Source of the DNA: Echinarachnius parma
Taxonomy: Eukaryota > Echinodermata > Echinoidea > Clypeasteroida > Echinarachniidae
Assembly: GCA_037951105.1 (NCBI GenBank)
Contig: JBAMJV010009742.1
Span: 52,783 to 116,782 of the forward strand
Length of the DNA: 64,000 bases
Direction: 5' to 3'
Positions 1-9,605 of the stretch are shown here, piece by piece. A program made the position numbers and the translations under genes. Under the pieces are notes generated by a model. It did not search any database and was not told where the DNA came from. It saw nothing but the letters and a program-made list of their open reading frames with translations. Within the stretch, counting starts at the first letter, position 1; each line of letters opens with the position of its first letter.

Positions 1-767
1 AAAAATAGATTAAAAATCTAGTTCATGTAGTCCCATCAGTGCATATTCATGTTAGTGAAGATTAAATGTGTTATTATTTGTTTTATAAATACTGCCATAA
101 TTTAATGGTACAGTGATAAAATGTGTATATCTACCATTTAAGACAACATTACTTACTATGACTTAAAGTGTCTAGTTACTGCAAATATTTAAGTAGCTAG
201 TAGACTTGCATTCGTATAACACATGTACGTCCGACACGCTGGTCTTTTACGTCCGACATTGTACGTCCGACACGAATATAAAGCGTAAATATTCCATGTT
301 TAGAAAGGAAAACATTGCAATTTTTTTGATAATTCCCATCATTTACAATCTAACCAACATGGAAATAGATGATTTTGCTTAAAAAAATCATAAACTTCAG
401 AGTTTTCCAGTTGAAATCCTCTTTATTTTGATGTACTTTGAAGCCATGTAGACACATGAAAACTTCGGGAAAATACGAAAGAACGAGATCGTTCAACCCG
501 GACGTGGTCGCCGCAGGGGAGTGCTCCGTACGCAAAGTCACATCACAACTCAAAAAACACGCACACAAAACACACATTTTTCTTCGTTAAATTCACTTTA
601 TTTAATCAAACCAACATAATATCTAAATATCATCATTCAAATAATGTTAGTCTACGGAAAAATCATGAAAAGATAAATTCTAAGTGAATATTTGTTGAGA
701 TATTAGCACAAAAACAAGATCAAAATTTGCGTGTTGTCGGAATAGCAAGCCCTAAAATCGGGGTCCG
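1..767. other. Unassigned AT-rich noncoding DNA
   Basis: No gene or recognisable element is seen. The only local structure is a cluster of three short direct repeats, ACGTCCGACA(C), at 227-237, 249-258 and 263-273. The short reading frames here have no recognisable domain and no codon structure that I can support. Confidence 0.5.
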
Positions 768-843
768 TTTGGCGTCGCTACTAATAATATCTATCCCACT
801 CGGGATAGATATCGCCAACGCGGAATTGCTCATACGCTACATG

Positions 844-1832
844 TATACTCCGCAAAAAAAGAAACTGGACACTTGTATAAGTTGAAATATTTCATATTAA
901 TGTACGATAAAGTGTACATGATCATATATCAAATTAAAGGGAATTTAGTCCTCTACATGCAGGGTATAACTTAAAGGTGTAATCGTTCATGCATGAAATG
1001 CCATGGTCAATTAACACTAGCAAGGTCTGTTTTTAAAAATAGCAAAACAATGGAGGACCACACCATTCGACTGAAATTATAGTAAGCGTTTCACTTAAAA
1101 CAAGATGAGCGGGGCAAGTAAATTATGACATTATTCAACTTTATTGTTATGAACAAACTCTGGAAATACGAATTTGTCAATAAAACAGGGTTAGGTTATG
1201 AGAGCATTATCATACTGGTCTGTATTACAGGCATGAAGCTTGTCTATTTCATGTGTCCCCTGCAATTTTAACCATAATTACCTAGAGAAATGTCATGTTA
1301 AAGACTGCCCAAATGTTTGACCAAGGGTGACTTCAGGTTTTGAAGATCTTTGGACTACGGTATAATTCTTGAGAAAAATTTATACCATTTTCATGCTGAA
1401 ATATGGGCACAAACTGTGGTTTTGACTAATAAAGCTTTGCCATGGAATTCCCAATTTTGTTACTTTTGGATGAAAATAACACCTATGACGTTCACACTTT
1501 GTCTTCATTTATACTCTTTATTGGGATGAAGATAGAAAAGGTCACATTTGTAATGAAAAATTATGCCATCTCATATAGCGTTTTAGATTATGCTTATCAA
1601 CATTTATATGGTTGAGTGGATGTTCCATTTTTGCTATTTTTGAAAACAGACCTTGGTGTGGTTAATTGACCGTGACAAGTCATGCATGAATGATTTCATC
1701 TGGATTTCATGCGAATATTGAAGAGGGTCATTTTATCTTTAATTTGATATACAATATCATATATTTTATCGTTAATGAATACGAAATATTTGGTCTCATA
1801 CAAGTGTCCAGTTTCTTTTTTTGCGGAGTATA
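844..1832. mobile_element. Nonautonomous DNA transposon with ~220-bp terminal inverted repeats
   Basis: The ends are exact inverted copies, TATACTCCGC (844-853) and GCGGAGTATA (1823-1832). The inverted similarity continues inward for about 220 bp on each side (about 846-1075 against 1612-1830), with mismatches and small indels. Both arms hold the stretch GAAACTGGACACTTGTAT and an internal CAAGGTCTGTTTT motif. The outermost TA on each side could be a TA target duplication, as in Tc1/mariner-type elements, leaving an element of 846-1830. The interior (1080-1610) has no transposase reading frame, so the element is nonautonomous. It lies inside an older dispersed repeat (768-843 plus 1833-2118). 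The superfamily is an inference from the TA flank only. Confidence 0.75.
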
Positions 1833-2118
1833 TTAAGTCCACGAGGTATACACGAGGTGTCGCGCTATACAGGCTTGTCCCTAGCTTGTCGATATCTCCC
1901 CCAGCGCTAGCGGCGCCGACAGGTCTGAGCGGGCGGTGGATTTATGAATTTCACAGGCGGATATTGGATTTCTTCCGATATTTCTGTTAATTCTGTATTT
2001 AACGAATAGGTTCGGATTTTACCACACAAGCCCTATTTCAATACATATTCAACAATATTGATCAATATAGATGTATTCGGCTACTTTCCCGAAACTGGAC
2101 TTGGGCTTTTAACTGTCT
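1833..2118 (-). repeat. Dispersed repeat copy, partner of 53423-53625
   Basis: The reverse complement of about 1975-2118 matches 53425-53560 nearly base for base, including GTTTCGGGAAAGTA, CCGAATACATCTATATTG and GGCTTGTGTGGTAAAATC. The family continues on the other side of the nested element, where 768-843 matches 53570-53625 (CATAGCGTATG and a short palindrome around GATAGATAT). The TIR element at 844-1832 therefore landed inside an existing repeat copy. No coding capacity is seen. Confidence 0.7.
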
Positions 2119-2498
2119 GAAATGTTTTAGGATGCCGATGTGGGGGTCACTCAATCATACTAATTACTAGACTGTCTCTAGACTCACATCTACTAGTAAA
2201 TTGGTCCAGTTCACTGGACCATTTACACAAAACATATAGGAAAGTGCCATATCAGCCATGTACCTACCTGATGCCATCTACCGACAAGAAATCGTGCAGG
2301 AAGCTTGCTCTTGAATACTAGTGCATGACTGTTCAGACGCATCCGTTATTGTGCTATTTGATCCCCGAGTCTTCGCTTCGCCGCCTCGCTCGCCGCCGCG
2401 ACGAAACACGTGTTATTCTATGAGAGACCGATTTTCTTTGCGATGGGATTTTATAGCCCGTGGTGGGCGTGCACGCTTCGGACGTAATAATCGATATA
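2119..2498. other. Noncoding, nothing recognised
   Basis: I see no gene or repeat partner in this interval. A short GC-richer patch lies around 2370-2400. Confidence 0.4.
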
Positions 2499-2726
2499 TG
2501 AAGGGCGTATTTACTCAAAATACAAACTTACTAAAGAGTCTCCTTTTAAGAATTTGAATAGTTTACCTTCCGATTTCATTAAGTCAAGTGTGATCAAAAC
2601 TTGAAATTATACAAATCTGAACGATGATGATCAGACTCGAATTAATAAAATCCGAATGTAAACTATTCCTAGTCTTAAATTGAGACTATTTAGCAAATTT
2701 GTATTTTGAGTAAATAGGCCCTTCAT
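2499..2726. repeat. 228-bp imperfect palindrome (fold-back element)
   Basis: The arms 2499-2604 and 2621-2726 are inverted copies of each other. The outer ends are TGAAGGGCGTATTTACTCAA and TTGAGTAAATAGGCCCTTCA, and the centre is near 2612. The mismatches spread through both arms show that it is not new. It has the form of a palindromic MITE. A clear target duplication could not be fixed. Confidence 0.7.
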
Positions 2727-2764
2727 TAGGGTTCATACATTTTAAAATAATTTGTACACATGTG

Positions 2765-3066
2765 GATAGCCGGCCGTGGTGTCCGGCAACTACTCATTTT
2801 TTTCCAGAGAAAAGGAGCTCAAATGGAGCGAAAAGGAATCCAAAGGACAGTTCAAACAGCATATTTGATAAGCATAGTAGTGTAACTTTATTAATGTTTT
2901 TTTAAAAATACATTAAAGGGAGTATTAACCACATACTCCCCCAAAAAAGTTTCAGTCGGGCTTCAACATGTCGTCAATATTAAATAAGTTGGGCACTCTT
3001 TAGCTATCATCAGCTAATGACAACGTCTATAAAAGAAAAAGAATAATACCATGTCATAATACTATA
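2765..3066 (-). other. Possible 3' LTR of the Ty3/gypsy relic
   Basis: On the minus strand the pol stop (3219-3221) is followed by about 145 bp and then a G-run, ACTGGGGGGG (about 3068-3077), in the place of a polypurine tract. The sequence after it contains ATTAATAAAG (about 2890), a plausible polyadenylation signal as found in LTR R regions. No second LTR copy is in the window and no clear TG...CA ends are visible, so the boundaries are guesses. Confidence 0.3.
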
Positions 3067-3218
3067 TGCCCCCCCAGTCTTTGAGAGTTTGGGAGCAAAG
3101 GCTAAAACAATAATTATAAAAAACACGGGCGCGAACATGAACGGGGAGCGAAAGTCAAAACAAAAGAAGCAGAGGTTCACGCCAAAGAGCACACGAGAAC
3201 TATAACGAGGGCTAAAGT

Positions 3219-5412
3219 TCATCCTGTAGCCTGACAGGCGGTCGTGACCGGCGGGAGTGCACGTGGGGCAGAGCCCTGGAGGGACGAGCGAGGTGGCGGG
3301 CGCGTGGTGGCCACGGCGGGAGAGGCAGGCGGGGAGGGAGCCATGTCTAAGTCATCCGGGGCTGGAGGGCAGTCGGTGCAGGGTGGCTGTGAAACGGCTG
3401 GAAGTGGCGCAAGCAGTGTAGCCGAGGTGACTTGTGGTAACTGTGAGCCGGCCTGCATCAGGGGGGTCGGCTTCGTGTGCCGGCCGGCAGCGTGCCGCTC
3501 TGGCAGTGGAGGGGTTGGGCCGGGTGCCATCAGAAGGGGCGCACGGGGAACGACGGGCAAGTACTTCCGCAAGAAACGCCTGTTGCGTAAGGTGACTCGA
3601 CCAGATCCATCTACCCTTACGACATACTGGTCGAATTGCCGCACTTCCACCACAACCCCAGTTTTGTCCCACTTGGTAGGGTTCGAGCCAGTCTGATTTT
3701 GGACGCGCACGCAGTCGCTGACAACCAATGGTGGAAGGGGACGGGTGTGCTCCGAGAGGCGTTCTGCAGCCCGCATGTGTCGGTTGCGAAGCGCCTCCTC
3801 GCGGGATGTGAGCGTCTCCCGCCACGTGCTGTGCGGGTGATATTTCCCCGGGTGGATGGGTACGAAGTCGCGGATCGGACGTCCGAAGACACACATAGCA
3901 GGCGAGAGGAGTGTGTCGTGGTCGGGCGTATTACGATATTGCAGCATGGCACGCTGGAATTCATCAGTGTTAAGTGTGCCTGCAGTGTCCGTGTTGTCGG
4001 TGATGAGGCGCTTTGCGGTCTTGACGCCCACTTCAGCGCGGCCGTTGCTGTGGGGGAAGGCCACGGACGAGATGCGGTGACGGACACCCCAGTTGTGGAG
4101 GAAAGTGCGTGTGGCCCCTGCAGTGAACTCTGGGCCACCGTCCCGACGACAGCTCATCACTAATCCCGTAGGTCACAAAGATGCGTCGTAATGCAGCAAT
4201 AAGTCCGTTGGCACCGTTGGCCGCCTGTTCGACTATCGGCCAGTTGCTGTATCTATCCACTACCACAAGATAGTGACATCCGCGGTAGGTGAAGTAGTAG
4301 GCGGCGATGCAGTGGAAAGGATAATCAGGCTGGATGGGAGGCGTGGGTGGTGCGCCTGGCTGAGATGGCGCCATACGGTTGCAGGGAGAGCAGCGTGCCC
4401 GTATATCAGCGATGGCGGGGGTCATGCCAGGCCAGAAGAAGGAGGAGACACCCCCCCCCCATCTCGGGGGGGGGGGGGGGGGGGGGCGGAGCGCTGCTGC
4501 AAAGGCCCCCTCCGAGGGGGCCGCGCTATAAATAACACGAAAAAACGGCCGAAGCACTGAGCTCGTGCGCACATCATGGTGATGCTCTGGTGGGCCGAGT
4601 GCAGTGCCTCAAGGACTCTGGTACGGAGGGATGGGGGAATGACTACACGGTCATTGTAGAGGCATACACCATCAAACTCACGGAATTGGTGGTATGGCCG
4701 GAGCTCACGGGGGAGGTCACTAGTGAGTGCGGGGAAACCCCCTTGTATCATCTCAACCAGTCTGCACATAGAGGGGTCACTGGAGGTGGCGAGGCGGACA
4801 TCGTCCCATGTGACCGACTTGATCACTGCAGGGGCCGTAGCAGTAGACTGAGTGCAGACTTGGACGGGGTCCGGGCTGCTGGCTCGGATGGCAGCGAGTA
4901 AGTCATGTGTGTCGCAGAGCACAGGTGCAACGTCATCAGGGAGTAGTAGGGGTGCACCTTTACCAACGGGGTGGCAGGATACGCCATCAGCAGCTGCATG
5001 GCGCGCACCAGGTACATGGATGATGCGGAAGCGGTACCGCAGTGACTTTTCTTTAAGGTTGCGGGGGCGAGGGTTAGGGATGTCCTCGAGCGAGCGGTCA
5101 CCGAACACTTTCAGGAGGGGCTTGTGATCCACTGCAATGATGAGGTCAGAGCAGCCAAGGACAAAATGGCGGGCCTTGTCGAGTGCGTCGATAACAGCGA
5201 GGGCCTCCCCTTCCACTGGGGCGTAGCGGGACTCAGCACCTGAGGTGAAGCGGCTCCCAACCAGGGTCACCCTCCAACCAGTCTTGCAGCAGACGGGTTT
5301 GGAGGAGGGGCAGGCGCAGTGTTTCTTGAGCAGCCAAAATCCCAGACCATCTTTGCTCCAATCAGTAGCTAGACAGGTCGGTTTGTTCTTGTCGAATATC
5401 TCCACCCCTGTG
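3219..5412 (-). pseudogene. Ty3/gypsy pol fragment: RNase H and integrase, disrupted
   Basis: Read on the minus strand this is the 3' half of a Ty3/gypsy polyprotein. It starts inside the reverse transcriptase-RNase H connection (VEIFDKNKP at about 5405). It continues through the RNase H-like domain (ATDWSKDGLGFWL, and VDHKPLLKVF near 5115), an integrase zinc-binding region (LHSAHQ, then RARCSPC) and the integrase core ([26 protein letters not shown]). It ends in a C-terminal tail with [11 protein letters not shown]. It is dead in several ways. A 110-bp insertion splits the zinc-binding region (4447-4556), and there is a frame change near 4145-4160, just before DGGPEF. At the usual position of the first catalytic Asp the sequence reads AAYYFTY, with Tyr instead. 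The reverse transcriptase, protease and gag parts are missing because homology stops abruptly at 5412, where the tandem-array sequence begins. High GC sets it apart from its AT-rich surroundings. Confidence 0.88.
4447..4556. repeat. G/C-run insertion inside the integrase region
   Basis: Integrase codons are continuous on either side (SSFFWPGM at the left edge, CARAQ at the right). Between them lie about 110 bp of unrelated sequence with a run of about 12 C, a run of about 20 G, and the palindrome GGCCCCCTCCGAGGGGGCC near 4505. The length is not a multiple of three, so the insertion shifts the frame. I see no clear target duplication. Confidence 0.65.
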
Positions 5413-6943
5413 TGCCATGAAAAGCGAAAATTTAATTTTGATTGATTTCATAAATTTTGTATTATGTTTGGAAGGTGCAGTTGTGCTTCTATCTCCTTCG
5501 ATTCCGCTCGAATACGTCTACAATTTTGATATGTTGTAGTGGAGATATTGAGGAAAAATAATATGTTCCTATTAATTTGCTCAAATAATGGCAACATTTG
5601 TTTTTCCTTTATTGCAATTTAGCATACAAATATTTCAAGAAATTCCAGGTAAGCCGTTATATTTCTTTTGTTTCGTAACTTATGGCGTTTTTAATTAGAT
5701 GTTTGAAAACAGTAATTGATTCTCAATACAGCGCACATCAAATTTATCCATATAATGCGTTGCCAATTAACGAGACCAGAACACCCTCCCCAATGTTAGG
5801 GTCTTCGCCCTCATACTACATCATACAATTTTATGAAACGCCCCTCCTTCCAGTAACGGTCAAAATAGTCTCTCACCCCTAGCATTTGTGCGTAGTATCC
5901 CTAATAGAAATGAAATAATGCATGGGGAAGGAATTGTGATTCTCACTGTATGTTTAAACACCAACGTATAGCACAATATTCCTTTCTTCATTCATATCAT
6001 GCATGTGTGTTTCATACCATGGAGTAAACAATTTAAGAGAGGTGTGTGTTGACTAACATATCATGACGGAACATTCTATGTTACACGACCGTGTTAATGA
6101 TGGTGGTGATGATTATTGGATGATCTATTATGTTTCAGAATATCACAAAGGTGGGATCGAGTATGCTGTGCATTAAAGGTGATTATTCCTGATTCTATGT
6201 ACACGTGTTAATGATGGTGGTGATAATTATTGGATTATCTATTATGCTTCAGAATATCACGAAGTGGGGATTAATACTTGTCTCGATAATACATTGTTTT
6301 GTTGTTTTAGACATGCATACTGACTAAATTAATGCTTTCGTGATGGAAAATGCTATATGAATTTTAGTTGTAATGAAAGTAATGAAATACAGTTAATATA
6401 TTTGTAGAAAAATATTAGGAATATATCACCAATGTGAAAAGGTAGTTTCAGTAGAGCCAGTGTGACAAAAAGCAGACTTGTATCTGAAACCTTAACCCTT
6501 TCAATTTGGAAAGTGTATTATTTATGTGTTGTATTATAGTGTCCTACGGACGTGAATAAAGACACTTGTAAAAGATCATCTTGTAAGATGATCCATGCTC
6601 ATAGATTAGCTCCAGTTTGGACTGGTAGAGTTCACGGGCGTATAGATCGGGGGAGGGGGTGGGATGGGTAATATACCCCCCTCCCTTTTTTGGGTGGGGG
6701 TGTGGGGGGGGGGGGGGGGGGGGGAGGCAATGGCCTGTACAATAATTCCCCGCTATTTTTAACATTACATCTTTATGAAAATACATAAGAATACTAATAA
6801 TAACCACGCTTCTAATTAGAGTGATGTTTTAAACACAAATTCGAACGGGCTCCAAATGGGAGGGGGGTAATAACCATCCCATACCCTCCCTTAAATTTGT
6901 ATAGACCTGGTATAGACATATACATGTACATGTGAGAGTGATT

Positions 6944-6988
6944 GTGTGTGTGTGTGTGTGTGTGCGTGTGTGTGTGTGTGTGTGTGTT
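6944..6988. repeat. (GT)n microsatellite in X units
   Basis: A GT run with a single GC interruption. The same site in units 2 (12265-12293) and 7 (32561-32601) has different lengths, as expected for a fast-changing microsatellite inside otherwise similar units. Confidence 0.9.
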
Positions 6989-7311
6989 ACTAAAATTTAC
7001 TAAAATAATAGGCCTAGACCTGTTTTGTTACTTGTTATCTTGGGCCCAACCATAGAAAAATCTTAATAAAAAAAGTCACTAGCATACCTACATACATTCC
7101 AACCTCGGAACTGTACTTAATTTAAGTTGAAGAGAAGAGTAAATCTTAATATCAATATTATCTGCTCATGTAGTATGCAAATGCATGTAGGCTATATACG
7201 GTTACTATTCCTTTCAAGGGAATATACATGTATCATCGGATCTTCGATCATACAGTTAAAGGTCAAGGTCACAAGATTCATTATATATGTATATCCAAAA
7301 TAGCTCATAAT

Positions 7312-8437
7312 AAGCCCTTTCGCTATCTCAGCGCGCGGTGCATTGTGGGATAGATTCTCGGCTCGGCTGGAGATAAACAAAGAGCGTTCCCATAGCTACG
7401 CAGTGAATAGCACACACGCCGAGTGCACAGAGTGAGTGGCGTTATCGCGAACATTTTACTCTTTTAAGTTTTAACTCACAAATAGTGGATATTGACCATT
7501 TTTTATAACTTAAAATGGCTGGGAATGATGTTCAGTTTAGTCTTGAACAAATTCAGCAGTTAAATGTGAAGCAATTGCAAGCATTTCTCCGCGAAAGAGG
7601 ACTGAAAACCGTGGGTAGAAGGCTGAACTACAGGCTCTCGCATTCAGCGCTGTACAGCTTGGATACAAAGTGAAAACAGACCGAAGTGGAAGAAGACAGA
7701 TTGAGATCGGATCAATACGCAGAACTTTTGAACATTGAAGGGAAAAGAATTCCAGACCCCCTTGTCGAGATTAATAACTGGATTTCAGAAAAGAAGGTGT
7801 GAGATTTTGGCCCCCGTGAGCTATTTCGAGATTGCTGAATGGCTGCTGAACGATGCTCCATGTACCAGCGTACCGAGCTTAAGTAAGCGAAGAAAGGATA
7901 ACGAGCAGAGACCAACATCACTGAGAGATAGACTGTTGTCTGATTACAAAGAAGGCAAAGCCTACTCGTACTTTAAAAGCAAGTGGCTGCATGAAATTTG
8001 ATCTGCAAGGAAAGCACAGTGTGTGTTCTAAAGACTAAATGTACGCCGTCGCAAGCTGTGAAGAATAATCTGTGTTATGTTTTTATTAACTGGTGAAGTT
8101 TCGTTGAAAACACAGCAGGAAAATCTATTTTGAACAAAGCTAACAATATATCAGGGCTTTGATACTTTGATCTAAATATAAATGAAAATACTTACATTCA
8201 CAACTAACACAAATAGCGGTAGAAATGAAGAAAATCCAATGATTCTTGATATCTGAATGAGTGAAAAATACGAAGCAGGAGTAAAGCTGCTATACACACA
8301 AATATGCAATGCGTGTGCACGCAAAATTCATACACACCACATTCACTCAATACGCTCTTCTCACGGTCGCTCACGAGTTGTTTATCTCCAGAAACTCGTT
8401 GATAAGAAAATATCGCGCATGCGCAGTCGAGACTGCG
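7312..8437 (+). mobile_element. 1.1-kb insertion with 10-bp target duplication
   Basis: Units 2 and 7 read continuously through ATAGCTCATAATTGTTATAGC (about 12714 and 33015). In unit 1 this site is split, with AGCTCATAAT on both sides of the insert (7302-7311 and 8438-8447), a 10-bp target-site duplication. The two ends share GGAGATAAACAA in inverted orientation (about 7369-7380 and 8382-8394), a weak subterminal inverted repeat. The insert carries a broken gene fragment with its upstream leader and has no poly(A) tail, so an ordinary retrocopy is unlikely. The class is unknown. Confidence 0.7.
7515..8096 (+). pseudogene. Broken N-terminal fragment of a YqaJ/SWIM-type multicopy gene
   Basis: The ATG at 7515 opens a frame beginning MAGNDVQFSLEQIQQLNVKQ, which reads like a SAP-type DNA-binding start (QLQAFLRERGLKTVGR). 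The frame is then lost near 7620, and similarity continues in other frames: ELQALAFSAVQLGYKV, then NNWISEKK, then APVSYFEIAEWLL (about 7806), DYKEGKAYSYFKSKWLHE (about 7943-7996), and finally VCVLKTKCTPSQAVKNN (about 8020-8075). This order resembles the N-terminal part of the large invertebrate family with a SWIM zinc finger and YqaJ-like nuclease domain. Neither of those domains is present here. At least three frame changes and in-frame stops make it a pseudogene. The family call is from recognition of the motif order only. Confidence 0.6.
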
Positions 8438-8968
8438 AGCTCATAATTGTTATAGCTCAAGATCTGGTTAATGAATTACCATCAAAATAGAGTTTACAGT
8501 ATTAATTCAATACATGTTAATTTTGGATTGATATAAAAATTGCGTGATAGTGGAAACAAAAATACATCTAATTTTTTTAAATACTAAATCAACCATTTGT
8601 ATAGACCTTTATAATTTCCAGCTACATGTAATAAGATGTTCAGGGCATGAAGGGTACATGCCTTGCAATCAATATGGAGTTCGAACCTAGATAAACTCTG
8701 CACATGTGTCCCACATAATATTGTGTACTTCAATAAGACCCTTATTTAAGATAATTAATATGATCTTCACAATAACAAGACAAAACAACTGCTTTTTTGG
8801 ACGCCATCTTGGATTGCAAATCCTGAGAGATAGACCTCTGAATAATTTTTCCTCATTAAGATTTCCTCCAAATAAAATTGGTTTAAACTTGTTGTGGAAA
8901 GGTTCAAAAGATAAATTTTCAAATGGGTACGGATCACCTAATTCGTCTATGACGAATTTCATGTCTAG

Positions 8969-9605
8969 TTAGGTGATACGTATAGCGTATCACGTATTGT
9001 TATTACTCAGCGGGGTGTTTCCACAATCGCACAATACTTCACGATCATCTCTGGCTTTGTGTATATAACTCGTGTCATGTTACAAGGCTCGATCTCGATA
9101 AGATCTTCTTCATAACATATCAAATTATCATGCGACATCATTTGATAACGCTACCACGATCCGTCGTCATTTCCCGCGGTCATTCCGATTTCATTCGACA
9201 TCATTTTGATAACGCTATCACGATCCGTCTTTATTTCCCGCGGTCATTACGATCTCCAAATATACCGCAATTGTGGAAACACAATTATTAGGTGATACGT
9301 ATAGCGTATCACGTATTGTTATTACTCAGCGGGGTGTTTCCACAATCGCACAATACTTCACGATCATCTCTGGCTTTGTGTATATAACTCGTGTCATGTT
9401 ACAAGGCTCGATCTCGATAAGATCTTGTTCATAACATATCAAATTATCATGCGACATCATTTGATAACGCTACCACGATCCGTCGTCATTTCCCGCGGTC
9501 ATTCCGATTTCATTCGACATCATTTTGATAACGCTATCACGATCCGTCTTTATTTCCCGCGGTCATTACGATCTCCAAATATACCGCAATTGTGGAAACA
9601 CAATT
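8969..9605 (+). repeat. Paired 319-bp 5' modules (D1, D2)
   Basis: Two direct copies start AGGTGATACG at 8971 and 9290, a period of 319 bp. Each opens with a stem-loop, GTGATACG-TATAG-CGTATCAC (8973-8993). Each then holds a block bounded by GTGTTTCCACAAT and ATTGTGGAAACAC (inverted ends). Inside that block a stretch of about 60 bp (GATAACGCTA-CACGATCCGTC...CCCGCGGTCATT) is itself duplicated. TTAGGTGATACG at 8969-8980 is the exact reverse complement of CGTATCACCTAA just upstream of the 3' hairpins (for example 29871-29882). D1-D2 sit directly before the core of unit 2. Confidence 0.8.

Larger units (their letters stand above)
5413..8968 (+). mobile_element. Array unit 1 (X subfamily), 5'-truncated rolling-circle-like element
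   Basis: Homology to the other array units starts abruptly at TGCCATGAAAAGCG (5413) and corresponds to about 10737 in unit 2, so the first ~1.1 kb of the core is missing. It follows the X subfamily through a G-rich segment (6640-6725) and a GT microsatellite (6944-6988). Between 6989 and 7245 it differs from units 2 and 7. It also carries a 1,126-bp insertion (7312-8437). It ends with the stem-loop 8940-8958 (AATTCGTC-TAT-GACGAATT), TCATGT, and CTAG at 8965-8968, followed by T. No replicase or helicase is encoded, so it is nonautonomous. Confidence 0.75.

Noticed and set aside
350-577. 75-codon minus-strand frame with Cys-rich start
   Set aside because: No domain, no splice context, short; not supported as a gene.
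3244-4163. Plus-strand frames of 150-175 codons
   Set aside because: They are shadows of the GC-rich integrase region, which reads convincingly on the minus strand.
8660-8700. Possible tRNA-derived SINE: the complement strand has GGTTCGAACTCC, like a B box
   Set aside because: No matching A box at the right distance and no cloverleaf can be folded. It is part of the array unit sequence.
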